DNA of 64,000 nucleotides from DASRIA01 sp963768885 (GTDB taxonomy: Bacteria; Actinomycetota; Thermoleophilia; Solirubrobacterales; JBBDJG01), in contig CAVYJN010000014.1 of assembly GCA_963768885.1 (NCBI GenBank), forward strand, positions 310,001 to 374,000, read 5' to 3'. The translations under genes and the position numbers were made by a program. Below are positions 55,086 through 63,130 of this stretch, piece by piece; position 1 is the first letter of the stretch; every line of letters begins with the position of its first letter. The notes under the pieces are model-generated. The model ran no database searches. It was not told the DNA's origin and saw nothing but the letters and a program-made list of their open reading frames with translations.

Positions 55086-56191
55086 GCGATCTCCCGCGCT
55101 TCGACCTCGGGCGAGCCGCCGGTGGGCGGGCGGACCGCGACGCTCGTCGCGCGGGCGCTGTGCGGGACCGTCCGCGCGTCGGCGGTCGAGATCAGAGTCT
55201 GGCCGCCGTCCGCAAGCGTCGCCAGCAGGCTCGAGCGGCGATCCGGGTCGAGCTCGCTGAGGACGTCGTCGAGCAGCATCACGGGAGTCGTGTCGCGGAA
55301 CTGTCGCAGCACGTCGCGTTCCGCCAGCAGGAGCGCCAGCAGCCCGAGGCGCTGCTGCCCCTGGGATCCGTAGCGGCGCAGGTCGCGGCCCGTTACGCGG
55401 AGCTGCAGGTCGTCACGGTGCGGGCCGTGGAGCGTGAACCCGCGTTCGAGGTCCGAGTCGAGGCGCTCGCGTAGCTCGGACTCGAGCTGTGCGGCGTCGG
55501 CCGCGCCGCTGCGCGGACGGTATGCGAGCGTCGCGGGCGCCGGCAGGCCGAGCTCGCCCGCGCGGCTCGAGAAGGGCGCGGCGAGCGCGGCGACCAGCTC
55601 CCGGCGATGCGCCATCAACTCGATCCCATGCCGCGCGAGCTCGCGGTCCCAGACCTGTAGCGAGTCGGGGGCGGCGGCGCGCGCGCGAACGCGGCCGAGC
55701 AGGGCGTTGCGCTGGGCCAGCGCCTTCGCGTAGGAAGCGCGGGTCGCACGGCGGGCCGGCCACACCGTCGCCACGAGGTCGTCGAGCCGCGCCCTGCGGC
55801 CGCCGGCGGCGCCCTTCACCAGCTCCAGGTGGTCCGGCGCGAAAAGGCATACGAAGAAGGGCGGGTCCCCGGCCTGGGGGCTGGCGACGCGCGATCCGTC
55901 GCGGCGCACGACCTTCGGCCCGCTCGTCTGGATGACCACCTCGGTCGTGTGCAGCGCGCCTCCCGCGGCGACATGCAGGCGCACGCGTGCGACCTTCGTG
56001 TCGAAGCGGATCAGCTCGCGTTCGTTGGAGGTCCGGAACGACCGGCCCATGCATCCGACGTGAACGGCTTCGAGCAGGTTGGTCTTGCCCGCACCGACCG
56101 GGCCCTCGAGCACCGTGATGCCGTCGCCGAACTCGATGTCCGCGAGGGCGTGACTCCTGAAGTCCCGGGCCTCGAGCCGCGCGACGTGCAA
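55082..56191 (-). CDS. recF: DNA replication and repair protein RecF
   Basis: A 369-residue SMC-like ATPase that loads RecA at gapped DNA. Walker A is GPVGAGKTNLLEAVH (about 31-45), the ABC signature region includes YGSQGQQRLGLLALLLAER (near 295), and Walker B is PVMLLDDVLSELDPDRR. TTG 56191 starts four bases after the dnaN stop; no better start is available in frame. It is fully consistent with the dnaA-dnaN-recF-DUF721-gyrB order. Confidence 0.95.
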   Translation of the reverse strand: MHVARLEARDFRSHALADIEFGDGITVLEGPVGAGKTNLLEAVHVGCMGRSFRTSNERELIRFDTKVARVRLHVAAGGALHTTEVVIQTSGPKVVRRDGSRVASPQAGDPPFFVCLFAPDHLELVKGAAGGRRARLDDLVATVWPARRATRASYAKALAQRNALLGRVRARAAAPDSLQVWDRELARHGIELMAHRRELVAALAAPFSSRAGELGLPAPATLAYRPRSGAADAAQLESELRERLDSDLERGFTLHGPHRDDLQLRVTGRDLRRYGSQGQQRLGLLALLLAERDVLRQFRDTTPVMLLDDVLSELDPDRRSSLLATLADGGQTLISTADARTVPHSARATSVAVRPPTGGSPEVEAREIA

Positions 56192-56195
56192 CGCA

Positions 56196-57311
56196 CTACG
56201 TGTTGAGGCGCACGGGCATGATCAGGTAGAGGAACTCGTCCTCGTCCTCGCCCGCACCCTCGATCAGGCCCGGGCGCAGGGAACTGATCAGGCGCAGCCG
56301 GACCTCGTCCGCCCCGACGCTCTCGAGGCCGTCCTGGAGGAACTGGGGGTTGAAACCGATCTCGAGGACCTCGCCCTGGTAGTTGACGGGCACCGATTCG
56401 GATGCCTCGCCCACGTCCGGCGTCTGTGCCGAGAGTGTCACGGCGCCCTGTTCGAAACGCAGGCGCAGCGGCGCGTTGCGCTGGGCCATCAGGCTCACCC
56501 GCCGCACCACGCCGAGCAGCTCGGACTTGTCGATCACGACGTCGTGCTCGTAGGACTCCGGCAGCAACTGGCGATAGTTCGGGAATTGACCATCTATCAA
56601 GCGCGACGAAAGCGTCACGCGACCGGACTCGAAGACGACCTGGTTGTCCCGCGTGACGATCGCGACCGACTCGGGCTGCGTCTCGGCCACCACCCGGCCC
56701 AGCTCCTGCAGCGCGCGTGCCGGCACGTTCGCCTCGAAGGCGCTGCCGTTCACCCCCGGCACCGGGGCCTCCTTCACGCTCAGGCGATACGAGTCGGTCG
56801 CGACCATCCGCAGCTTGCCCTCGTCCAGCGAGACCAGGATGCCCGTGAGCACCGGGCGGGTCTCGTCCCTCGAAGCAGCCTTCGCGACCCGCTCGATCGT
56901 CGCGGCCAAGGCGCCGGCGTCGAGGCGCACCGCGTCGCCGCCCTCGGCGGCCGGCAACTTCGGGAAGTCGCCGGCGGGGAGCGTGCGCACCGAGAAGGAT
57001 GCGCGCTGGGACGTGACCTGGACCACGCCCTGCTCGCTCGCAGCCTCGATCGAGACCGTGTCGCCGTCGGCCACGCGCACGATGTCCAGCAGCAGCCGTG
57101 CCGGCAGCAGCAGCGAGCCCTCCTGCTCGACCTCGGCCGGGATGCTCGACTGGAGCGCGATCTCGGTGTCGGTCGCCGCGAGCGTGAGCCCGTCGGGCGA
57201 CGAGGCGATCATCACGCCGCCGAGCGCCGGGATCGCGGAACGGGTCGCAGCCGCACGCGTCACCAGCTGGAGCTCGGACAGAAACGCTTGTCGCGGGACA
57301 GAGAACTTCAT
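56196..57311 (-). CDS. dnaN: DNA polymerase III beta sliding clamp
   Basis: A 371-residue processivity clamp with the three-domain repeat structure: MKFSVPRQAFLSELQLVTRAA at the start, IPALGGVMI, FPKLPAAEGGDAVRL, TRPVLTGILVSLDEGKLRMVATDSYRL, and the terminal LYLIMPVRL. The last residues form the hydrophobic pocket that holds polymerase and other clamp-binding peptides. ATG 57311. Upstream is a perfect CCAATATTGG palindrome (57319-57328). Confidence 0.96.
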   Translation of the reverse strand: MKFSVPRQAFLSELQLVTRAAATRSAIPALGGVMIASSPDGLTLAATDTEIALQSSIPAEVEQEGSLLLPARLLLDIVRVADGDTVSIEAASEQGVVQVTSQRASFSVRTLPAGDFPKLPAAEGGDAVRLDAGALAATIERVAKAASRDETRPVLTGILVSLDEGKLRMVATDSYRLSVKEAPVPGVNGSAFEANVPARALQELGRVVAETQPESVAIVTRDNQVVFESGRVTLSSRLIDGQFPNYRQLLPESYEHDVVIDKSELLGVVRRVSLMAQRNAPLRLRFEQGAVTLSAQTPDVGEASESVPVNYQGEVLEIGFNPQFLQDGLESVGADEVRLRLISSLRPGLIEGAGEDEDEFLYLIMPVRLNT

Positions 57312-57440
57312 ACGACCACCAATATTGGATATGAGGGCAGTAGAGGTGTGGATTCTCTGTCTTCGGGGCGAAGAAGGCGCAAAGAGGGGTCTCCCGGGCT
57401 GTGGGGTTGGCTGTGTGAGGGCGGTGGGCGGAACATCGTG
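57312..57440. other. dnaA-dnaN intergenic region, weak oriC candidate
   Basis: In many Actinobacteria oriC lies between dnaA and dnaN, but here the gap is only 129 bp. It has one DnaA-box-like sequence (TGTGGATTC, 57347-57355, 7 of 9), the palindrome CCAATATTGG in a small AT-rich patch, and a hairpin TCTTCG-GGG-CGAAGA (57360-57374). Another 7-of-9 box (CCGTCCACA, 57469-57477) is inside the dnaA 3' end. This is far fewer boxes than usual, so origin function is doubtful. Confidence 0.25.
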
Positions 57441-58745
57441 TCAGTCACGCTTGAGGTCACGCAACAGGCCGTCCACAAGCGCCCTTGTGGGTTGATCGAC
57501 CAACAACTGGCGCTGGACCTTGCGGTGCGCGTGGAGAACCGTGGTGTGGTCGCGGCCGCCGAACCTCCGCGCGATCGCCGGCAGGGAGTGGTCGGTGAGC
57601 TCGCGGCACAGGTACATGGCGACCTGGCGAGCATAGACAACCTGACGGCTGCGTCTCGCCGAGGCGAGGGTCTCGGGAGCGACCTCGAGAGCGCGGGAGG
57701 TGAGGTCCTGGATGCGGTCGATCGTAAGGGTGCCCGCAGAGCCCTCCGCCGCCTGGGGCGCAATCGCGGCGAGCACCTGCTCGGCCAGCTCGAGCGTCAG
57801 CGGCTGCTGTGTGAGTGAGGCGTAAGCATGCGCGCGCACGAGCGCGCTCTCGAGTGAGCGCACGTTGCCGGTGAGCCTGCGTGCGAGCAGGTCGAGTACT
57901 CCGCTCGCCTCGAGGTCCGTGGCGTCCGGGCCCGCCTTGCGGCGCAGGATCGCAAGTCGCACGGCGCGGTCGGGGGGAGCCAGCTCGACCAGGAGGCCTC
58001 CCTCGAAGCGCCCCTTCAGCGGTGCGTGCAGGAGCGGCATCGCGGCCGGGGGGCGGTCCGCCGAGAGCACGACCTGGGCGCCGGCACCGAGCGCGGCCTC
58101 GATCGTGTAGAGGAACTCCTCGGCGGTGCGCTCCTTGCTCTCGAGGAACTGCACGTCGTCGAGCAGCAGCACGTCCGCGCTGCGGTACCGGCTCTTGAAC
58201 GCCGGCAGATGGTTGTGCTGGAGCGCGGCGAGGAACTGGCTGGTGAAGGTCTCGGCGTTCGCATACTTGACCGTGAGCCCCGCGGCACAGCGGCCCACGT
58301 AGTTGCCCACCGCGTGCAGGAGGTGGGTCTTGCCGACGCCCGGCGGCCCGCAGATGAAGAGCGGGTTGTAGGCCTGTCCGGGCAATTCCGCGACCGCCAG
58401 CGAAGCGGCGTGGGCGAACCGGTTCTCGCTGCCGATCACGAACGCTCCGAACGTATAGCTCGGGTTGAGGTCGAGATTGGTCGAGGGTGGAGAGGGCAGC
58501 TCGTCGCCGGCGATCAACTCGATGCGGGTGACCGCGGGGTGCGCCGCGGCGGCGGCGTCCAGGAGGCTTCCGAAGCGGCGCCGGACCCACTCGCGCGAAG
58601 CCGCGGGAGCCTCCAGGTAGAGCACGCCGCCGCGGGTCGCGGCGGGGGTGAGCGGCTCTATCCAGACCCTGTGGACCTCTTCGGGGAGGGCACCGCGGAG
58701 GGTGTCATCGACACGGCGCCATATGTCCTCGAGCTGATCTTCCAC
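57441..58745 (-). CDS. dnaA: Chromosomal replication initiator protein DnaA
   Basis: About 434 residues from GTG 58745 (AGGA five bases upstream). Domain I is short (DIWRRVDDTLRGALPEEVHRVWIEPL), and domain II is nearly absent. The AAA+ domain III has Walker A GPPGVGKTHLLHAVG, Walker B VLLLDDVQFL and sensor regions, and starts NPSYTFGAFVIGSENRFAH. Domain IV has the DNA-binding signature GGRDHTTVLHAHRKV, with the conserved Asp-His-Thr contacts. It initiates replication by binding DnaA boxes. The upstream reading frame continues for 84 codons but is Arg/Pro-rich and unlike DnaA, so it is not included. Confidence 0.95.
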   Translation of the reverse strand: MEDQLEDIWRRVDDTLRGALPEEVHRVWIEPLTPAATRGGVLYLEAPAASREWVRRRFGSLLDAAAAAHPAVTRIELIAGDELPSPPSTNLDLNPSYTFGAFVIGSENRFAHAASLAVAELPGQAYNPLFICGPPGVGKTHLLHAVGNYVGRCAAGLTVKYANAETFTSQFLAALQHNHLPAFKSRYRSADVLLLDDVQFLESKERTAEEFLYTIEAALGAGAQVVLSADRPPAAMPLLHAPLKGRFEGGLLVELAPPDRAVRLAILRRKAGPDATDLEASGVLDLLARRLTGNVRSLESALVRAHAYASLTQQPLTLELAEQVLAAIAPQAAEGSAGTLTIDRIQDLTSRALEVAPETLASARRSRQVVYARQVAMYLCRELTDHSLPAIARRFGGRDHTTVLHAHRKVQRQLLVDQPTRALVDGLLRDLKRD

Positions 58746-58819
58746 GGGTTCCTGGAGGCGTTCCGGCTGCCTCCCGCGCGGCCTGCGAAAGCCTTGTGAC
58801 CGGCCCCACGGAGCGCGCG

Positions 58820-58825
58820 ATTCTA
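58820..58825 (-). promoter_or_regulatory. Candidate -10 box of dnaA
   Basis: On the minus strand TAGAAT lies 74 bp upstream of GTG 58745, giving a leader of about 68 nt. The -35 region (CCGGCA at 17-bp spacing) is weak. Confidence 0.3.
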
Positions 58826-59001
58826 GCGGTGGGCAGACGGGCTGCCGGGGGGCTTCGGGACCCGCGCGGGAGCCTTGTCGCAATTCGCGCCCAAAACATT
58901 CCGAGGCCTGCTCGCGGGTCTCCGGCGGTGGCTCTCGGGACGCGCGGGAGGGGCCGCGGGAGGGTCTGCGCAGGGGCGTCGAAGGCGGACCGGCCAAGCC
59001 C

Positions 59002-59007
59002 TATACT
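59002..59007 (+). promoter_or_regulatory. Candidate -10 box of the rpmH-rnpA-yidD-yidC-jag operon
   Basis: TATACT is a near-consensus -10 hexamer 57 bp upstream of the rpmH ATG. No convincing -35 is seen at 17 bp. Confidence 0.45.
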
Positions 59008-59064
59008 TGGGCGCCTGCACGCTGCATTCCCGGTGGAACTACCGGCGCGCGGACACCTCTCCCG

Positions 59065-59199
59065 ATGAAGCGAACGTACCAGCCAAAGAAGCGCAAGCGT
59101 GCGCGAACGCACGGGTTCCGGGCCCGCATGAGGACGCGTGCAGGGCGTCTCACGATCAAGCGCCGCCGCCGCAAGGGACGTTCGCGCCTCACCGTCTGA
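59065..59199 (+). CDS. rpmH: 50S ribosomal protein L34
   Basis: A 44-residue ribosomal protein starting MKRTYQPKKRKRARTHGFR and continuing RMRTRAGR, then a run of Arg/Lys ending SRLTV. The first 20 residues match the L34 signature exactly in type. It lies between dnaA (divergent) and rnpA (16 bp downstream), the classic bacterial origin arrangement. Confidence 0.97.
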   Translation: MKRTYQPKKRKRARTHGFRARMRTRAGRLTIKRRRRKGRSRLTV

Positions 59200-59215
59200 G
59201 GGCGTCCCTGTTCCG

Positions 59216-59632
59216 ATGACCGAACGCCGGGGGGGCATGCGGCACAGGCGTCCGCGGCTCACGCGCAGCGCCGATTTCGACCGCGTGTATCGCCGCGGCC
59301 GCTCGGCTGCGACGCGCACCTTCGTGCTCTACGCCTTTCCGGCGACGCGCGACGAGCATGACGGGACATCGGATCCGGAAGCCTCTGTGCGACTCGGTGT
59401 GTCGGTCGGTCGGCGGGTCGGCGGGGCCGTTGAGCGCAACCGCGTGAAGCGCTTGCTGCGCGAGGCCTTCTGGGCGCTCGACGACAAGCTGCCCGAGGGA
59501 CACGACTTCGTGATCGTCGCGCGCGCCGGCGCAGCCGAGCTGGCCGCCGAGGGCGGCCTCGAGGGAGTGAGCGCGGAGCTGTCGGAGCTCCTGGAGCGGC
59601 TTCAAGCGCCGCCGCCGGAGGACATGGCATGA
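59216..59632 (+). CDS. rnpA: Ribonuclease P protein component
   Basis: A 138-residue basic protein (from ATG 59216; ATG 59237 is an equally possible start giving MRHRRPRLTRSADF). The RNase P signature is RVGGAVERNRVKRLLREAFW near 68-88, with the Arg-Asn-Arg-x-Lys-Arg RNA-binding helix. LTRSADFDRVYRRGRS is the usual N-terminal strand. It assists RNase P RNA in 5' tRNA maturation. Its stop overlaps yidD (ATGA). The C-terminus is longer and more acidic than average. Confidence 0.95.
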   Translation: MTERRGGMRHRRPRLTRSADFDRVYRRGRSAATRTFVLYAFPATRDEHDGTSDPEASVRLGVSVGRRVGGAVERNRVKRLLREAFWALDDKLPEGHDFVIVARAGAAELAAEGGLEGVSAELSELLERLQAPPPEDMA

Positions 59633-59871
59633 CCGCCACGGTGATCTCGCGCGCGTTGACGGCGCCGATCCGTGTGTACCAGCGCCTGATCTCGCCGGCC
59701 CTCCCGCGTCGCTGCAAGTACGAGCCGACGTGCTCGGCCTATGCGGTGGAGGCGATCCGCACGTACGGCCCGCTGCGCGGGATCGTGCTGGCCGTGTGGC
59801 GTCTCCTGCGATGCAACCCCTTCAGCCATGGCGGGTACGACCCGGTCAAGGAGCAACGACTCTTTCGATGA
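59629..59871 (+). CDS. yidD: Membrane protein insertion efficiency factor YidD
   Basis: An 80-residue protein with the family pattern IRVYQRLISPALPRRCKYEPTCSAYAVEAI (two conserved Cys), RGIVLAVWRLLRCNPFSHGGYDPV. It is an amphipathic protein at the inner membrane that helps YidC. It overlaps both rnpA (ATGA) and yidC (ATGA). Confidence 0.96.
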   Translation: MTATVISRALTAPIRVYQRLISPALPRRCKYEPTCSAYAVEAIRTYGPLRGIVLAVWRLLRCNPFSHGGYDPVKEQRLFR

Positions 59872-60659
59872 GCCCGGTCCTCGCAAACGTCCTCCAGCCG
59901 CTGATCGACGCCGCCGACTGGCTGATCACGTCGCTGCACGACGACGTGGGTCTCAGCTGGGGCTGGTCGATCGTCGGCCTCACGGTGATCGTGCGGCTGC
60001 TGATGATCCCGCTCACGATCAAGCAGATCCGGTCGATGAACGCGCTGCGCGTGCTCCAGCCCCAGATCAAGGAGATCCAGGCGAAGTACAAGGAGGACAA
60101 GCAGCGCATGCAGCAGGAGATGATGCGCTTCTACCAGGAGAACAAGGTGAACCCGTTCGCCTCGTGCCTCCCGCTGCTCCTCCAGCTGCCGGTCTTCATG
60201 GCGCTGTTCTTCCTGCTCAACGGGACCGAGTTCAAGGAACAGGTGCGGGCGACCAGCGAGCAGGGCTTCCTCGGCATCCAGGACATCACCGAGCCCGCGA
60301 CCGGGATCACCCTGGTGATCCTGATGGTGCTCTTCATCGGCTCGCAGATGGCCTCGACCCTGGTGATGTCGGTGACGGCCGACAAGACCCAGCAGCGGAT
60401 CATGCTGCTGCTGCCGCTCGTGTTCGCGGCGCTCGTGCCGAACTTCCCGGCCGGGTTGCTGGTCTACTGGATCACGACCAACTTCTGGACGCTGGGGCAG
60501 TCGATCATGGTGCGGAAGCTGTCACCCCCGCCGGTGCCGGTCGGAGCCCAACCGGCCGCCGCGCTGGTGGACGGAGGCGGCGGCGGGGGCGCCACGGCGG
60601 CCGCCGCCCGAAGACCACCGCCACCCCCGCCCCGGAAGAAGAAGCGCCGGCGGCGCTGA
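59868..60659 (+). CDS. yidC: Membrane protein insertase YidC/Oxa1
   Basis: A 263-residue Oxa1-type insertase without the large periplasmic domain, as in other Gram-positives. Helix 1 and the amphipathic region read WSIVGLTVIVRLLMIPLTIKQIRSM, carrying the conserved groove Arg. LPLLLQLPVFMALFFLLNG, ILMVLFIGSQMASTLVM and FPAGLLVYWITTNFWTLGQ follow. The C-terminus is a Pro/Gly/Arg/Lys-rich tail that may contact ribosomes. ATG 59868 overlaps yidD. Confidence 0.95.
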   Translation: MSPVLANVLQPLIDAADWLITSLHDDVGLSWGWSIVGLTVIVRLLMIPLTIKQIRSMNALRVLQPQIKEIQAKYKEDKQRMQQEMMRFYQENKVNPFASCLPLLLQLPVFMALFFLLNGTEFKEQVRATSEQGFLGIQDITEPATGITLVILMVLFIGSQMASTLVMSVTADKTQQRIMLLLPLVFAALVPNFPAGLLVYWITTNFWTLGQSIMVRKLSPPPVPVGAQPAAALVDGGGGGGATAAAARRPPPPPPRKKKRRRR

Positions 60660-60670
60660 GAGCGAGCATC

Positions 60671-61372
60671 TTGCCCGACGACTCCCACGAGCTGAGCGCC
60701 GGCCGCGCCGAGGCCGAGGGGTCGAGCGTCGGCGCCGCGAAATGGGCTGCGATGAAGGAGTTGGAGCGCAGCTACCCCGGCATCTCGGTCGATCACGTGG
60801 CCTTCGAGGTGATCGAGGCGGAGACCGGGCCGGACGGAGAGGGATCGACGCGCGTGGTCGCGACGGCGGATCTGGAGCGGTGGAAGGCGGCCGAGGACGA
60901 GTTCGAATGGCCCTCGGAGCCCGTCGAGCGCGTGCGGGAGATCCTGCGCCGCGTGGTCTCGCACCTGGGTCTGCGGGCGAGCGTCGACGTGGTCGAGGGC
61001 GACGAGGAGATCGCGGCGGAGATCAGCGGCGCCGAGCTGGGGCTGTTGATCGGCAAGCACGGCCAGACCCTCGATGCGCTGCAGGCGCTCTGCGCGCAGG
61101 CCGCGTTCCGGGGATCGGAGGAGCGCCTTCCCGTGGTCGTGGACGCGGCCGGCTACCGCGCGCGCCGCGAGACAGCGCTCCACAGGCAGGCCGACCGCGG
61201 CGTCGCGGACGCGCTTCGGTACGGCCGCGCGATCGAGCTCGACTCCATGGGCTCCCAGGAGCGCAAGGTCGTCCACAACTATCTGAAGGACCGTGCGGAC
61301 GTGGACACCCATTCCGAGGGCGACGAGCCGTTCCGGCGGATCGTGATCACGCCGCTGCGGCGCGGCGCCTGA
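60671..61372 (+). CDS. jag: Jag/KhpB family RNA-binding protein (SpoIIIJ-associated)
   Basis: About 233 residues from TTG 60671, the first in-frame start after the yidC stop. It has an acidic N-terminal Jag_N-like segment (SVGAAKWAAMKELERSYPG), a KH domain (about 125-165) with the GELGLLIGKHGQTLD-type motif (GLLIGKHGQTLDALQALC), and an R3H domain near the end (MGSQERKVVHNYLKDRADV, SEGDEPFRRIVITP). KhpB binds mRNAs and small RNAs and affects cell division or elongation; the gene normally follows yidC, as here. Confidence 0.93.
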   Translation: MPDDSHELSAGRAEAEGSSVGAAKWAAMKELERSYPGISVDHVAFEVIEAETGPDGEGSTRVVATADLERWKAAEDEFEWPSEPVERVREILRRVVSHLGLRASVDVVEGDEEIAAEISGAELGLLIGKHGQTLDALQALCAQAAFRGSEERLPVVVDAAGYRARRETALHRQADRGVADALRYGRAIELDSMGSQERKVVHNYLKDRADVDTHSEGDEPFRRIVITPLRRGA

Positions 61373-61412
61373 CGCAGTACGCAGCGGGCCTTCCCGGGCT
61401 GGGGCGTAAAAC

Positions 61413-62162
61413 GTGAAACGGGGAACTGAGGCTCGCCGGGCCGCGCTGGACGAGCAGCTCGCCGCGCTCGCCGCGCGCTGGTCGCTCGACGCCGCGGCCG
61501 TCCACCGGCTGCGCGACCTCCTGTTCCTCGTCCGCGACGACCCGCGCGCGGCCACCGCCGTGCGCTCGTCCGATCAGGCAGTCCGAGTCCACGTCGCCGA
61601 CAGCCTCTGCGCCCTGCCCTTTCTCGATCCGGCCGTCGATTCCACGCCGGACCACCACATTCGGGTGATCGACGTGGGCACCGGCGCCGGGTTCCCCGGC
61701 CTGCCGATCGCGATCGCCCGCCCGCAGCTCCAGGTCGACCTGCTCGAAGCGACGCGGCGCAAGTGCGAGTTCCTGGAAGCGGCGATCACGAGGCTCGGCG
61801 TGCAGAACGCGACGGTCGTCGCCCGCCGGGCCGAGGAGTGGGCCGCCGACGCGGGACGGGAGCGCTACGACCTCGCGCTCGTGCGCGCGGTCGCACCGCT
61901 CGCGACGCTCGTGGAGTATGCGGCTCCCCTGCTCTCGCTCGGCGGCAGGCTGATCGCCTGGAAGGGCGCCCGCGATGCGTCCGAAGAGGCTGCCGGTAGG
62001 CGCGCTGCCGATGAGATAGGCCTGCAAATGATGCAAATCGAGCGCGTCGAGCCTTACCCGGGGAGCCGCGCACACCACCTCCACCTCTACGAGAAGTCGA
62101 GGCCTACGCCGGCGCGATTTCCGCGCCGTCCGGGCACCGCGCGCAAGCACCCGCTCGGCTGA
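61413..62162 (+). CDS. rsmG: 16S rRNA (guanine527-N7)-methyltransferase
   Basis: A 249-residue SAM-dependent methyltransferase modifying G527 of 16S rRNA. The SAM motif is VIDVGTGAGFPGLPIAIARP (about 86-105), followed by VDLLEATRRKCEFLEAA and RYDLALVRAVAPLATLVEYA. GTG 61413 is the start; the DNA around it (61405-61420) contains ACGTGAAAC, half of a canonical parS site. Loss of RsmG gives low-level streptomycin resistance in other bacteria. Confidence 0.94.
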   Translation: MKRGTEARRAALDEQLAALAARWSLDAAAVHRLRDLLFLVRDDPRAATAVRSSDQAVRVHVADSLCALPFLDPAVDSTPDHHIRVIDVGTGAGFPGLPIAIARPQLQVDLLEATRRKCEFLEAAITRLGVQNATVVARRAEEWAADAGRERYDLALVRAVAPLATLVEYAAPLLSLGGRLIAWKGARDASEEAAGRRAADEIGLQMMQIERVEPYPGSRAHHLHLYEKSRPTPARFPRRPGTARKHPLG

Positions 62163-62192
62163 GGGACGCGGAGCTCGCGCGCGGCGACGTTT

Positions 62193-62295
62193 GGTTCGTC
62201 CCCGAACCAACGTGGAGAACCCTGGGCCGGGGGATGGTTCCCGGCCGAACTTTCGCCTGGACGTGTTGCAGGAACGCGCGGTTCGGTGCCGAACC
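62193..62295 (+). repeat. Three phased 16-bp inverted repeats upstream of parAB
   Basis: GGTTCGTCCCCGAACC (62193-62208, arms extending to 8 bp), GGTTCCCGGCCGAACT (62236-62251, imperfect) and GGTTCGGTGCCGAACC (62280-62295) share the form GGTTCG-N4-CGAACC. Their centres are 43 and 44 bp apart, close to four helical turns, so all would face the same side of DNA. This fits a multi-site operator or partition-complex binding array between rsmG and parA. They are too regular to be a terminator alone. Confidence 0.7.
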
Positions 62296-62365
62296 ACAGG
62301 GCAGACGGCCGTGCAAGCCCGCGGCGCTACGACCGCGGGCGCCTGTATCTTCGGCCGCGTTGGGT

Positions 62366-63130
62366 ATGGCAGCGGCGACTGTATATGCGGTGGCGAACCA
62401 GAAGGGCGGCGTCGGCAAGACGACGACCGCCGTCAACCTGGCCGCATGCCTCGCGGAGGCGGGCTGCAGCACACTGCTGATCGACCTCGATCCGCAGTGC
62501 AACGCCACCGTGGCGCTGGGACTCCCGAAGGACCGCGAGCCCAACACCTACACGTGCCTGATGAGCGGAGCCGACCTGCGGGAGGCGGCGATGCCCTCCG
62601 CGATCGACTCGCTGGAGGTGGTGACCGCGACGCCCGACCTCGCCGGCGCCACGGTCGAGCTGCCGCGGATGGAGGCATCGGAGTCGCGCCTGCGGGACCT
62701 GCTGCAGCCGGTGCGCGAGCGCTACGAGCGGATCGTGCTGGACTGCCCGCCGTCGCTCGGGCCCCTCTCGGTCAACGCGCTCGTCGCCGCCGACCGGGTG
62801 CTCGTGCCCGTGCAGGCCGAGTACCTGGCCCTCGAGGGCCTCGCCCAGTTCCTCGACACGCTCGGCCTGATCCGGCGGGAGCTGAACCCGGGCCTCGAGG
62901 TCGCCGGCATGCTGCTCACGATGTACGACAGCCGCACGCGGCTGGCCCAGGACGTCGAGGGCGAGTTGCGTCGCCATTTCCCCGGCCTCGTGCTGCAGAC
63001 CGTGATCCCACGCAACGTGCGCATCGGCGAGGCGCCGAGCTATGGTCGCCCCGTGATCCACCACGATCCGCACTGCACCGGCAGCGACGCGTACTTCGCG
63101 CTCGCGAAGGAGGTGGTGGGGCGTGGTTGA
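62366..63130 (+). CDS. parA: Chromosome partitioning ATPase ParA/Soj
   Basis: A 254-residue ATPase starting MAAATVYAVANQKGGVGKTT, with the deviant Walker A KGGVGKTT. Walker A' and B follow: LLIDLDPQCNATVALG and RIVLDCPPSLGPLSVNAL, then VQAEYLALEGLAQFLDTL and VIPRNVRIGEAPSYGRPVI. It binds DNA nonspecifically as an ATP dimer and positions ParB-parS complexes. ATG 62366 is preferred over an in-frame GTG at 62234 because the latter would read through the inverted-repeat array and lacks similarity. Confidence 0.96.
   Translation: MAAATVYAVANQKGGVGKTTTAVNLAACLAEAGCSTLLIDLDPQCNATVALGLPKDREPNTYTCLMSGADLREAAMPSAIDSLEVVTATPDLAGATVELPRMEASESRLRDLLQPVRERYERIVLDCPPSLGPLSVNALVAADRVLVPVQAEYLALEGLAQFLDTLGLIRRELNPGLEVAGMLLTMYDSRTRLAQDVEGELRRHFPGLVLQTVIPRNVRIGEAPSYGRPVIHHDPHCTGSDAYFALAKEVVGRG

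Larger units (their letters stand above)
58746..59064. other. 319-bp divergent gap between dnaA and rpmH
   Basis: No gene is visible. On the minus strand TAGAAT (58820-58825) is a candidate dnaA -10, and on the plus strand TATACT (59002-59007) is a candidate rpmH -10. No TTATCCACA-like DnaA boxes were found and GC is high throughout, so it does not look like oriC. Confidence 0.5.

Noticed and set aside
58746..58997. An 84-codon N-terminal extension of DnaA
   Set aside because: Pro/Arg-rich with no similarity to DnaA domain I; GTG 58745 begins the recognisable domain and has AGGA upstream.
62193..62295. Calling the three inverted repeats LexA boxes or canonical parS
   Set aside because: LexA boxes have CGAAC first and GTTCG second, the opposite of these; parS is GTTTCACGTGAAAC and does not match.
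62234..62365. An N-terminal extension of ParA from GTG 62234
   Set aside because: The 44 extra residues lie over the inverted-repeat array, are unlike ParA proteins, and the normal ParA start is at ATG 62366.
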